This document shows, in pieces, positions 24,276-34,617 of a stretch of DNA of 64,000 bases (positions are counted from its first letter, which is position 1; every line of letters begins with the position of its first letter). Where the stretch lies: contig OX393550.1 in NCBI GenBank assembly GCA_947650365.1, forward strand, positions 96,390,951 through 96,454,950, given 5' to 3'. The stretch is from Chamaelirium japonicum (Eukaryota; Streptophyta; Magnoliopsida; Liliales; Melanthiaceae). Made by a program: the position numbers and the translations under genes. A model generated the notes under the pieces. That model was not told where the DNA came from. It saw only the letters and a list, made by a program, of their open reading frames with translations, and made no database searches.

Positions 24276-24595
24276 GTCACTATAAGAAAGAGGTTTATTG
24301 CTGACGGAATATTTTATTACCATCGGTAACAATATACATTTTACCGACGGTAATAATAACTTTCGTCGGTATAATAACTTTAAATTTTTAATTAATTTTT
24401 TCATTTTTATTACCGACAGAAAAATAAAGTTCGTCGGTATAATTTATTTACCGACGGAATACATTATATCCATCAGTAAAAGATATATATTACCGACGGA
24501 AAGAAATATACCTGTCGGTATTATAAATTATTATATATAATAATATTTGATTAATTTTTACTGATGAAAATTTAATATCCGTCGGTAAAAAAAAC
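24276..24595 (+). mobile_element. CACTA transposon terminus with subterminal repeats
   Basis: Begins CACTATAAGAAAGAGG, a CACTA-type terminal repeat, followed within 310 bp by about 12 copies of a TTACCGACGG / CCGTCGGTAA motif in both orientations. Such arrays of short transposase-binding motifs directly inside the terminus are the hallmark of CACTA elements. The opposite end was not found, so the element's extent is unknown; it may be a fragment. It abuts the broken end of the Copia RT, so it probably landed in, or recombined with, that element. Confidence 0.8.
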
Positions 24596-24599
24596 CCTG

Positions 24600-24835
24600 C
24601 AATTAAAACTAGAGACTGATCCCCCTTTTCTTTTATGTTCTTTCTCGAATTATTTCCCACCCCTCGTGATTTCGATCCCCCCCCCCGGCCTCTCCCCGAT
24701 TTCGATCCCCTCCCCCCCCCCCCCCTCTAGCGCACCCTGGCTCCACCGCCGGCCTCTCCTCCGGTGAGTCCCCTCCTCCTCCTCCTCTCCCCGCCCGTCG
24801 ATCTCTCCTCCTCCTCCTTTGTTTAATTTGTTGCA
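24600..24835. other. C-rich and CTCC-rich low-complexity stretch
   Basis: Contains poly-C runs (near 24680 and 24711-24725) and CTCCTCCTCC. Frames across it on the - strand (Gly/Arg/Glu-rich) look spurious. It may be untranslated sequence inside the CACTA element, but nothing proves this. Confidence 0.4.
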
Positions 24836-25312
24836 AAATTGCACCCTAAAGTTTGAAATGTTAGCACATTACCCCTTTGTCAACTACTTAATTTCCTTAT
24901 TTGATAATTTTTATATGACTAAAACTGAATTGCAGGAGGCAAAATGTGGTTTTACCCCCTAATCGCACCCTAAAGTTTACTAGGTTAATTTTGTTCCTAA
25001 TCGCACCTACCCTAAAGTTTGAAATGTTAGCACAATACCCCTTTGTCAACTACTTAATCTCCTTATTTAATAATTTTTATTTGATTAAAACTGAATTGTA
25101 GGGGGCAAAATTTAGTTTTTCTTGTTTAATTTTGTTCCAAATCACACCCTAAAGTTTGAAATGTTAGCACAATACCCGTTTGTCAACTTCTTAATTTCTT
25201 CATTTGATAATTTTTATCTGATTAAAATTGAATTGTAGGGGGCAAAATTAGTTTTTAAAATATATGGGGGTTGTGTTTTTGAGCTAAACTTTAGGGGGGC
25301 AAAGTGTACGTT
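24830..25312. mobile_element. MITE-like repeat (AAATTACACTTTGCCCC family), internally triplicated
   Basis: The segment ATCGCACCCTAAAGTTTGAAA...GTTAGCACAATACCC...GTCAACTACTTAATTTC...GATAATTTTTAT occurs three times in tandem (about 24835, 25005, 25145; spacing about 140-170 bp). It ends with AAACTTTAGGGGGGCAAAGTG at about 25285, the terminus shared with related elements at 42888-43131 and 52455-52725. Confidence 0.7.
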
Positions 25313-25394
25313 ATTTACCCAATCCAAAATTTAGGAAGGGCCATGGCCCCTTGGTCTCTATGTAGTTTCGTCTCTATGTCTATGCCCGCTGGAA

Positions 25395-25690
25395 TAACAA
25401 TTGTTGATGCGGAGGTTAAATATAGTATTAGCCTCAGGACACCATAATTTGCTATATTTGCCTCAAGATGCCGATGCTAAATACAGTATTAGCCTCAGGA
25501 TGCCGAGGTTAAATACAGTTGTCGACGTCGAGGTTAAATACCGTAGCTCGGGGCCACTAATTTGCTATATTAGCCTCAGAACACCATAATTTGCTATATT
25601 AGCTAAGGTCCCTACAAGTATACATTCGTCTTCAAAATGAGTATATATTCGTCTTTAGAAAGTGTATACATTCATTTTAGAAAGAGTATA
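25395..25690. repeat. Short degenerate tandem repeats
   Basis: TTTGCTATATTAGCCTCA, GAGGTTAAATACAGTA and GTATATATTCGTCTTTAGAA-like units are each repeated three to five times. No coding sequence supported. Confidence 0.6.
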
Positions 25691-25815
25691 TATTCATTTT
25701 AGAATTAGGGTTATGCTTAGTGTTTAGGGTTAGGTTTAGGGTTTAGGTTAGGGTTAGGGTTAGAGTTTAGGTTTAGGTTACAGGATTAGGGTTAGACTTA
25801 GGTTTAGAGTTTAGT
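25690..25815. repeat. Degenerate interstitial telomere-like repeats
   Basis: Runs of GGTTTAGG, GGGTTAGGG and TTTAGGGTTAGG resemble the plant telomere unit TTTAGGG in degenerate form. It continues into TTGAGTATAAGTC repeats to about 25910. Whether it came from a telomere or by chance local duplication cannot be told. Confidence 0.6.
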
Positions 25816-26025
25816 TTAGGACTTGAGTATAAGTCTTGAGTATAAGTCTTGAGTATAGGACATGAACCTAGGAGGAACTTAAGTATAGGACTTGAGTATA
25901 AGTCTTGAGATAAGAAGACTAAGGTTACAAAATACTAGGACTAGGAGCCTAGGTTAAATACAATTTATTTAGAATGCATATGTGTTTCAGATTTAGAAAT
26001 GTTCTGATTAAAGTCTTTTGTTTAA

Positions 26026-26337
26026 ATGTCAGGAGATCGTGTTCAGGACAATACATTATCACCCTTGGCAGGAGTCGAGGTGGTGGAGGCTCCAGCTCCA
26101 GTTCCGACGGTAGATCATTCCTCTACGAGGATGGCGTCGATGAGGCTACCACAGAGTCAGGTAGAGCGCCAGCGCACGGCTCAGTATACTAGGCCAGTCG
26201 TGGAGAGGCCACGATGTCATAGATGCAGATTCTTTGGACACGTTAGGGCTTCTTGTCCCTGCAAAGGGAAGAAGGACGTGACCTGGTTCAAGAGGAGCAA
26301 CTTTTCTTTGAAAACAATCCAGCAAAGAAAGATGTAA
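26026..26337 (+). CDS. Possible zinc-knuckle protein fragment, origin unknown
   Basis: A 103-codon frame beginning MSGDRVQDNT contains CHRCRFFGHVRASC, a complete CX2CX4HX4C zinc knuckle, followed by a basic CKGKKDVTWFKR segment. Such knuckles occur in retrotransposon gag proteins and some transposon-associated proteins. No partner domains are adjacent, and the end of the frame runs into LTR-like sequence at 26320. I do not recognise the family; a transposon source is likely. Confidence 0.4.
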   Translation: MSGDRVQDNTLSPLAGVEVVEAPAPVPTVDHSSTRMASMRLPQSQVERQRTAQYTRPVVERPRCHRCRFFGHVRASCPCKGKKDVTWFKRSNFSLKTIQQRKM

Positions 26338-26730
26338 AAATCTTACAAAGCTTCTTGATTTTGAAAATACCAAGCCCGATTCCACTACTCTGAAATCTCT
26401 TCGACAGACTCCTTTGTGCCCCACTCCTCACTTCAACAAGCCTCTGAGTTCTCTCCAACTGAAATCACTCCGGCTTAAAATGTCCAAAAAAATGCTTTGG
26501 CAAATAATCTTCTTGTGATCCCACGTACTACTTGGAATAGATCTTTACCATTTGCAAGAAAGAACAAACAAAAAAAAACAAAGTGGAGAGAACAAGAACT
26601 TTCATGTCACAACACACTCGACCACCATTATTTAAAACAAATATGATTCAAGTACATTCAATATGGTGGTAGGTCAACAACCCTTTCATAAAGTATAAAT
26701 GGTTAAGAAACATATGACCCCCAACCGCCA
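26320..26730 (-). mobile_element. Copia-type LTR fragment related to 20170-20750
   Basis: Matches the left LTR-like segment in order: CTTCTTGATT..GAAAATACC, AATGCTT.GGCAAATAATCTTCTTGTG, ACAAAGTGGAGAGAACAAGAACTTTC and GGTTCAAGTGCATT..ATATGGTGGT. It could be the 5' LTR of the - strand Copia, but the internal region expected between them is missing. Another related piece is at 29965-30190. Confidence 0.6.
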
Positions 26731-26985
26731 TATGTGAGTCAATCCCTAAATAAAGAAAGAAAAATAAATAAATGAATGTTATTAATGAATCCAATGTTTA
26801 AGGCCCGGGCTTCACTCAACCTTCTGATGAGAAACAGATGGCCTCCAATAGCCGCACGTGAGTCACTCCCTAGTGATAACCAAATAAAAAACAAATGAAT
26901 GCTACAAATGAATGCATAGTTTAATGGGATCATAATTTCTATGGGTTTAAGGGTAGAGGTTCTAACTTTTTTTGAGTTTTTATGT
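26700..26985. repeat. Imperfect tandem duplication of about 115 bp
   Basis: AACCGCCATATGTGAGTCAATCCCTA...AAATGAATG at 26725 is repeated as AATAGCCGCACGTGAGTCACTCCCTA...AAATGAATG at 26845. No gene. Confidence 0.6.
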
Positions 26986-26989
26986 GGTT

Positions 26990-28868
26990 GCCACATGTCA
27001 CAACTTCCTTGTGTGGCTTCAATTTTAATATTATACTAGTATTGAACCTGTGTAATGCACATAATAAAATATTAAAATTATAAATAATAATATATTATAA
27101 TAAAAGAGAAAAAAAATTATGATTAAAAAAAAGATTGAAATAATAAATAGAAATAAATTCGGCCATGCCAATATTTTTTAGAGAGAAAAAAATCGGATAA
27201 GTGATTGTGGAGACGATTGTGAAAGGGGAATATTGCATGTAGTCGTTGCATACATAACAACGACCTGATTTTAATTGTGCTATACAATTAAGAAGTTAGA
27301 ATCTAAAACTCAACCTATATAACCTAGGATAAGGCATGAAAATCTTCACAGTTTTACTAAAAATCGATTTTCTAATTGGCATTGATAATTTTTCAAACAG
27401 ATATCCCAATCAAACCCACAATGGGGTTTGGTATGTAATCAATGATATTAGAAACAAAATAGAGCTAGAAAAAAAATAATATTATTATAATTTTCTTTCA
27501 AACCATATAATAAATGAGATGATTTTAAAAAAACTCATGTGCCCATTCAGACTTCTTTCGATTGTTTTGAAAGCTGACCAATACCCTGGTTATTCAAGGT
27601 GCACAACTCTATATTGTCATCATCTTGGATATTGTGCAATACATCGTATCAAGCTTACTGGTTTGAAGGAGGCAATCACAAATGACAGACTCTATGCCTT
27701 CAGCCACCGTTTCACCAAAGACTTTCAGCTCGGTGAAGTACATCGTACACTAAGCATTGGTAGACATGTTGGAGCACTTTGTGGCAGATAAAACTCTCGT
27801 CCACTCCCATGCCCTCAAGAAGGTCAAATTTGTTGATCACCTTATAGAATTGTTCGTCGGTTACCTCAAGATTTTCCAGGCTGAAACATTGTAGTTCAGG
27901 AAACCTAAAATATTGAGAGAAAAAAAATCATAAAATTCTCAAGAAACTAATGTACGTATTATTACCTATTCAACATCTCTTACTTCCAAGTACGAAAGAG
28001 AAAAAATAGAAGATACATAGTGTTAAAATTAACTGTAATAAATCCCAAAATAACCTAATTTGCAAATCAAATGAAATGATATCCCCTAAATATTTAAGAA
28101 TAAACACAAACAGAGATTCATGGGGGTAATACATATTCATGTGGAAGGAGTACTGGCTAACCATATGAGAAACCGCCATAAGAAACTTCATAGGAGGTCG
28201 GCGAAGTTCGATGGAGAAGTGGAGCTCATCGCCGAGGTTGTCATCGTAGGGGTTCTTGCCATGAAGGTGGCGGTCGGATCGAAGTTAAAGAAGCAGCAAG
28301 GTCCGATGGAGGTGATTTGAAGTCTTGTTGAGATCTCATGGAGAGCTGTTATAGAATAGGAGTTGAACCCTTGGGATTACTCTTATATTTCATTTAGTTG
28401 AGAATAAATCCACCATTTTCACATTCGGTCAATTAAGCTCCCCAAGCGTCGGATATTAAGCGCAGGGTATCTCAAGTCTCAAGTATGCAAGAGGGATTAG
28501 AAACAACACAGGATCCTCTGAAGGCAAAAGGGCTTTAAATGAACATTTATGAGCATCGGGTGGGGAGGAATGGGAGAAAATGGTTTGTAGACCGATAGAT
28601 CGTTCAATTTAAAACGACATGCAAATAAATGCCAATAAGAAAGGAATCAATCATAAGAGCATTAATGGGCATGCAGAGAAATGAGTTTAAATTTCCATTT
28701 ATGGTCATGGGTATCGGGAGAAATAGGATAAATTACTATCATCCAAAAAAAAAAGATTATGAGAGCATTAATGGGTATGCATAAAAATGGATTTAAATTA
28801 AAATTAATGATGTGCCACATGGCGGAAGCTCCTTGTAAGGCTTCCGTTTTAGTATATAGTATAGACTA
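26990..28868 (+). mobile_element. Possible Helitron-like element ending in hairpin plus CTAG
   Basis: The right side ends with a stem-loop (GGAAGC...GCTTCC, 28822-28845) followed about 20 bp later by CTAG and then T, the arrangement found at Helitron 3' ends. The left limit, near 27036 (ACTAGTATTGAACC), is uncertain. No Rep/helicase gene is present, so it would be non-autonomous. It encloses a possible host-gene fragment. Confidence 0.4.
27530..27905 (-). pseudogene. Possible F-box/LRR-type gene fragment
   Basis: On the - strand the text FPELQCFSLENLEVTDEQF, YKVINKFDLLEGMGV and, after a frame change, ELKVFGETVAEGIESVIC and LLQTSKL read like leucine-rich repeats of plant F-box/LRR proteins (regular L..L.L....TDE spacing). 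Stops and frameshifts interrupt it, and no F-box motif is seen nearby. Recognition is by pattern only and is uncertain. Confidence 0.35.
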
Positions 28869-29960
28869 GTAAGAAACCCGGGCAATGCCCTGATGAACTT
28901 GATGCACGTCACTTGGTGCAGACGACATCAGAGAGAAAGAGAGTGCTAATAACTTTCCTAACTAACATCAAATGACCATTAAATGACATTGAATGAGTAT
29001 TTATCATTTTTATAGTTGGTTTTTAGTAGGATTTATTAAAGAGAGCTGTGTTCACACACTGAAGAAGGATTATGGCTTTTCAAAAGAGGTCCACGTGTCA
29101 TAACTCCAGAGAGAGGGGTTCATTTTAGTATTATATATTATTAGACTAGTAAAAAACCTGGGCAATGCTCGGATGAACATGATGCATGCCACTTGGCACA
29201 TATGACATCACAATCGTTCGAAGAAGTGTGCAATCTGAAGTGAGTGTGATTTATTAGTCGGGGTTTGATTGACTTGTTAGAGAAAGATATAGTAGAGTTT
29301 TAATAGGAATTATGAGAGAGAGACACATCCACACACGAAAGAAAGATTTTGGCTCTTAAAAAAAGGTTCACGTGTCACAACACAGGAGAAAGGGCTTCAT
29401 TTTAGTATTATACTAGTAATAAATCCAAACAATCCATGGACGAGCTTGATGCACACCACTTGGCACATATGACATTGCAACTGTTCAAATAAGTGTGAAA
29501 TCTGAAGTGAGTGTGATTCACTTGTTAGAGAGAGAGAGAGATTAACATCAAATAACCATTAAATTCCATTGAATGAGTATTTATCATCTTTACGATAGGT
29601 TTTTAATAGGATTTAAAAGTGAGTCACGTTTACACACGGAAGAAGGATTCTGGATCTTTAAAAGACATTCACGTGTTATGACACGGGAGATAGGCGAACT
29701 TAATGCACACTACTTGGCACAAACAATATCACAATCATCCAAAGAAGTGTGCAATCTAGAGTGAGTGTGATTCACTCACTCCATATTAATGTCAACTGGT
29801 TTTTCTAATTAGCATCAAATGACCATTAAATGTTTGGATTTTAATAGGATTTAAGAGAGAGTTGTGTTCACACATGGGGGAAGGATTCTGGCTATTAAAA
29901 AAGATCTATGTGTTACAACACATGAGGGAGGACTCCATTTTAGTATTATACTATTAGATA
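28860..29960 (+). repeat. Four tandem 267-285 bp units bounded by ACTAGT
   Basis: Units begin AGACTAGTAA(G/A)AAACC(C/T)GGGCAATGC, contain CACTTGGCACA, AGAGTGTG and AATAGGATTTA.GAGAG, and end CACGTGTCA...TTCATTTTAGTATTATA. Borders are at 28865, 29145 and 29412, with a deleted one near 29685. The last unit ends about 29955 at TATTATACTATTAG. The border and the GGGCAATGCCC palindrome also occur near 27036, linking the array to the element at 26990-28868. Confidence 0.75.
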
Positions 29961-29964
29961 TTAT

Positions 29965-30190
29965 TAGACTTGGTTCAAGTGCATTATATGTGGTGGTTGG
30001 TCCAACAACCTTTTCATTAAGTATAATTAATTTTTTTTGCCATTTTCATAAAGTAGAAATTGTACCTAAGAGAATGCAACCATTCTCCAATGCAAATTTA
30101 ATATTAAGAATTTAAATTTGAATGAAAGATGAGAAGAGGGAGAGGGGGAAATGGGTTGAATCCAAATCCGGGTTGAGTCATCAGGTTTTA
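29965..30190 (-). mobile_element. Copia-type LTR fragment (third copy)
   Basis: TTGGTTCAAGTGCATTATAT, TAAAGTAGAA, GAGAATGCAACCATTCTCCAATGCAAATTT and GAGAGGGGGAAATGGGTTG align with 20565-20700 in the same orientation. Bounded on the right by an inverted copy of the 19588-20165 repeat. Confidence 0.6.
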
Positions 30191-30480
30191 ACCCAAAAGA
30201 GAGGATGAAGGTGAGGCAAGGATGATTGAGGAGGAAGAAGAGATGAGGATGAGGAGAGACGGCAGCAGCTGCGGTGGTGGGTTGAACGGGAATTGGAGGT
30301 GGTGGTAGCAGGATGCACGAGATGGGGCGGCGGCGGTGGGTGCACTTAGAAACGAACCATTAAAAAAAATGGGGACATCGTGACATTCGGTAAATTTTTG
30401 AACGTAAAAGTTGGGAGCCGTTAGTGTTTTGATGGGTTCGAATAACATTGCCCTAAATGTAATGGCAATGTAGTAATACA
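30190..30480. mobile_element. Inverted copy of the 19588 repeat
   Basis: GGTGGGTGCACTTAGAAACG and GAATAACATTGCCCTAAATG are the reverse complements of segments at 19590-19680, with a GAGGA/GGTGG low-complexity tract between. No gene. Confidence 0.55.
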
Positions 30481-31010
30481 TACAAAATTCAGTGGTAGTT
30501 TATTCATAGCTCTATTAACGTAAAGGGCATGACCTCTTCCTTCACTGCATGAAACTCCTACAAGTGGGGAGTTGCTTTATCTTCTAGCTGTAAAACAGGG
30601 GTTGCTTTGACTAAAGATTAAAGAGCTTTGACTAAAGATTAAAGAAATCAAAGAAAAAGAAAAAGAAAAGCAAAGGGGAAGGGAATATTGTCCTTTCAAA
30701 CAGTACTGTAGCTTGGTATTCAATTCTGCTAAAGGATTGATTGTTTGTAAAGGGTTCATGGTTGAAAAGATATAAAAGCATTTGGATATTTATACACTTA
30801 AATATCACTACAATGAGTTTTATAATGCGGTTATTAGTCTAAGTCTCCTTTAACTAACTCTGTAGTTCGATAAATCCCTCTAACTGTTTCGTATTGTATT
30901 AAATCCCTTCCTCACTCAATTTTGTTTAAATGGTTATTTTGCCCCTCTAACTACCCCTGTAGAGAAGCTCTTTTCGCTCGAAGATCCATGTCAGATCGCA
31001 TACTGTCTCG
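30481..31010. other. AT-rich intergenic region
   Basis: Contains a 22-bp direct repeat (GCTTTGACTAAAGATTAAAGA at about 30604 and 30627) and A-rich sequence. No gene, motif or transposon end is supported. Confidence 0.5.
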
Positions 31011-31029
31011 CTGATCTCAATATGGGGTC

Positions 31030-31265
31030 CTTGAAGGAAGAGACGTATTAAGACGACAATCCGACGAGATTGGAACACAACTGCAGTGGCAATATGCTGA
31101 GTAATTTGGCTGGAGAGGAATAGACGAATCTTTCAGAATAAATTCCTCCCAATCGGCCGGGTGACGGACACAATTAGGTCGTTGATCCACCTCTGGGCGA
31201 TGCAACTGATTCCTACTATGAAGACCTTTCTTTTGCACCTTTTCCCCTGATGGTTGTGTGTCTCT

Positions 31266-31297
<32 letters not shown>

Positions 31298-31415
31298 TTT
31301 GTACATTTTTGTTTTTATTTTAATTTATTGGAAGGTGTCTAGGCCGAACCCTCCCCCCTCCCCCCCCCCCCCCAATCCACTGAGAGGGATTTTTCAAAAA
31401 AAAAGAAAAAAAAAA
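31030..31415 (+). mobile_element. 5'-truncated LINE tail with poly-C tract
   Basis: One frame reads VIWLERNRRIFQNKFLPIGR and then VTDTIRSLIHLWAMQ, the W..W.ERN.RIF segment at the end of plant LINE proteins. The 3' untranslated part has 31 consecutive C (31267-31297), a second run of 14 C (31360-31373) and ends in AAAAAAAAAGAAAAAAAAA. The arrangement parallels 16171-16620, so both probably come from one LINE family. Confidence 0.7.
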
Positions 31416-31489
31416 CTGCCCATGTAGAACTCGATATATAGTTTTTTTTTACATGCATGCATTGCACAGTAAAATCTTCAATAGTAGAC

Positions 31490-31870
31490 CCCAAACATTG
31501 TATCTACTATAGTGATTTCACTGTAGTAGTAATATTTCAGTATATAAATTTGGTTGTTCCATAGCTGCTACAACGATTTCACTGTAGCAATAATATTCCA
31601 GAAATTTGATTGCCACTATGAAATCACTGTAGATACTACAGTGCTTTCACTGTAGCAACTGAATTTATACTCTATATGTACACCTGGATTTATATTCTAT
31701 TACCCCGAATTGAAATCACTGTAGCTACAGAACCCGGAGCATAAATTCGGGTTAGCGAAGTATAAATTGGAATGCTACAGTGATTTTACTGTAGCAACCG
31801 AATTTATACTCCGGAATATTACCACTACAGTGAAATCACTGTAGCAACCATGGAGTATCAATTGGGGCTA
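31490..31870. repeat. Cluster of CTACAGTGAtTTCACTGTAG palindromes
   Basis: Near-perfect 20-bp palindromes occur at about 31508, 31566, 31630, 31762 and 31826, together with several half-copies (GAAATCACTGTAGC). Between them, AATTTATACTC and ATAAATTCGG segments are repeated. No coding frame. Confidence 0.8.
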
Positions 31871-33120
31871 GCGGAGTACAAATTCAATTATGGTAGGGGT
31901 ATTTTAGTCATTTGAGAGGGGTTGAACATGTCAACGATAGTTTAATTTATAGGGTTCTTTTCGAGCAGGGTCTTAGCTCAAACGAACTTATTGTCGGAAC
32001 TTGTGCTTAAAAGCATCTTCTATAAAAGGGCTTATCACCAAATCCCCCTTTTAATAATTAATTGGCCAAAGAGGGAAATGTTCCTTAAGTATGCTTTTGA
32101 AGCTGCTTCGAGCTGCGGTTAAGGTTGCATTCCAGTGGCAAAGGACCAGACACCTAGTGGGCCAGTTGTGGTATCAAATCCCGTAGGTTCTCCCTCCGGT
32201 CTTTGTGCAAGGTTTATCTGCAATTCTGTGTGACAACATTGCAATTATGTTATAATTTGAACCCTAGTCTATCTTGTACTCTAAGCACTAATAGATAATG
32301 GACAATGTTTTGGTCGTGAGATCCCGGACTTTTTGTGGTGCCTAAAAAATCCAACCCCTCACTAAGCCTCAAGACTAAATTTTCCTTTTTGTGGGTGCAT
32401 AAAATATCCACCCCCTTACTCAGCCTCGAGACGAAAGCTCTTGGAAGAGATCGGCCCGGAAGAGAAGAGCAAAGGGGGCAACTGGGAGACAACCTCACCA
32501 TCTGAGACCCAGTCGTAACCATCCTAGAGTTACCCCAGTGATGAATGAGAGATACCAGGAGTAAAAGGCACCCCTACGAGGGATTGTTTCTCCTCGGACA
32601 CCTCTATGCAAGATCCTAGTCCAAATACAAAAGTAGCAGAAAAGCTCTACCTCACCAGAACTGGAAAAACACCCCATGGACGACTCACTAGATCATCGAC
32701 TCCCGGACGCGCCCAGGATGTGAGCTCCTAAATAGACTCAAAGAGGCCAGGACAACTATCCAATGTGATACGTCGAGCTTGTAACATGTAAGAACACCCG
32801 ACGTGGGCATGTTTCTTGTAATAATACGCCCCCCTCCTTAGTTTTGCCTATAAAAGGAGGGGTATGAGTACTAAGAAAAAGACTAATCCTTTGTAGAGAG
32901 TTGGGGACAGTTTCAAAAAAGTAGGGGGATGCAGTGAGACAGATCAAGTAACACAGTGACCGGTACACACTTGTGAAGGGAGAACTATTTAAGAAGTCCT
33001 ACACAGATAGTTTCAAATGACCTTTGCTCAAATGTGTGGACTGCTCCTAAGTAAACTAGCATCTCGCAGATGCGATACTACTGAGCTAGAGGCCTGTGTT
33101 GTAGCGGACGAGGGGGTGTA
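31871..33120 (+). mobile_element. Probable LTR-type fragment with TATA box, otherwise unassigned
   Basis: CCTATAAAAGGAGGGG (TATA at 32849-32856) precedes a purine-rich leader ending near 32960, as in retrotransposon LTRs. Upstream, a segment (AAAATCCAACCCCTCACTAAGCCTC at 32348 and AAATATCCACCCCCTTACTCAGCCTCG at 32402) is tandemly repeated. No coding domain is recognised, so the assignment is inference. Confidence 0.35.
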
Positions 33121-33822
33121 TGTTGGAAATAATCCTATGGTAGGGACCCACAACATAAGCAAAATGATAGGTCCGAAGACTGTGGGTAGTGTGTGTTGCA
33201 TATTAAAATTTTCATTGAAACGATTACATATGCGTGTATGAATCTAGCATAACAACTACGCGGCCCCCTAACGTCGATCTAGCAAAAAAAATAATTTAGC
33301 ATGCATGTATGTTCTATCTGTACACTAGATCTACATATTAGAAGTCATAACTTCATGCAAATTCTTTCACCGCGATAAATTTCTTTTATATCGATGGAGA
33401 CAGGCTCGGATCTACTCAGAAAGGCTTTGGTGCAATGGCGATAACATTTGATCTCGACCTCTGATTAGGCTGAAATTAGGACTACAGGTAGAGAACTTCG
33501 AGACCCAACTTTTGCAACCAGTTTGAGGTCGTTTGGACTTCTGTAGCTCCCGTAGCAATAAAAACATCGTTGGCCTTCTATGCAAAATTTGGACAGCGAG
33601 AGATTGCGAGAAGCACCTTCTAGTTCACCCGATTCACACGATGCACGACATCTCGTTGATGGATCTCTGAATACTTCCATATGTTGAGCCTTCTTCGTCT
33701 ATGAAATACCCATGCGCATACGCAAGAGAGAGAGACGAAAGAGGAGAAGAAGAAGAGAGGGACGGCTAAGACTTCATCTAGGGTTGGCCCCCTCTATCCC
33801 CTTGCTCTAATATAGGGGCATG
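33121..33822 (-). mobile_element. Truncated LTR of the 5686 Copia family (U5/R part)
   Basis: Starts TGTTGGAAATAATCCTATGG, the reverse complement of an LTR 3' end, and follows the family LTR through AGATCGTCG-type and GGGAGCTAC-type segments to just past the TATA region (CTAATATAGGGGC). The rest is missing. Confidence 0.85.
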
Positions 33823-34600
33823 TAGAGCGTCCATTTGGTACGAATTATTTTTTCTTTATCATGCATATATCATCATGTTGCTATGTAAAACTTTCATACT
33901 ACACATAAACTGCATGATTATCTCTGCACCACTGTATAGTAGACTTCCATACGAACACAGTGGCATATTGGTCTGCTCTCATACATCTCATGCATGAAAG
34001 TTATACAGCCCGATAGTCCATTATTCTTTTTTTATCAATTTTGGTGTAAGGAACTGATCAACGTCATTTTATGTTCCCTTCGAAGGGAATAAAGAGCTCG
34101 CTCTCAATTTAATGAACCAGAATAATGATGTTGGCATCAGGCATAGAGCACACACCGATAACCAGCGAATCGGACGGCAGCCAATGTATGAACAAGAGAC
34201 AAATAAGAGAAGACTTATTATCTTCAGTGGTTTATCGAAGGAAGTCTATACGCGTGCTAATTGACAAACAACGGATGCGATTACTGGTTCAGATGGTTCG
34301 GACGGAAATTGAGCTCGCAAAGGATGATCTCTGACTCCCTACATGCTTAGTACATACTCGATTGTTTAGCTTTCGAAGCAACGACCCACTCTCGGACCCA
34401 ACCTAAACTGTCACCCAAGCACGACACCAGAGCCCGAACCTACTTCACCCATCTTTAGTCGAAATCCAACTCCATCCATCCCGAGACCCAATACGTGACC
34501 CCCATCTTTCCAACCAACTCCCTTCCCGTTCTATCTACCCTACTTAGAAAACCTGACCTCATGCCGTACCCTACTTAGAAAAGCTATGCATGCATTATCA
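33823..34600. other. Intergenic sequence before the LINE
   Basis: Holds CATGCATATATCATCATG-type sequence and a C-rich stretch (34390-34560). A 22-bp repeat, TACCCTACTTAGAAAA, occurs at about 34536 and 34567. No gene found. Confidence 0.45.
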
Positions 34601-34617
34601 TGCATATCTGAAGTGCA

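Noticed and set aside
31871..32250. CRISPR-like spacing of short palindromes upstream (31490-31870)
   Set aside because: Repeats are imperfect, spacing irregular, and the DNA is a plant nuclear sequence.
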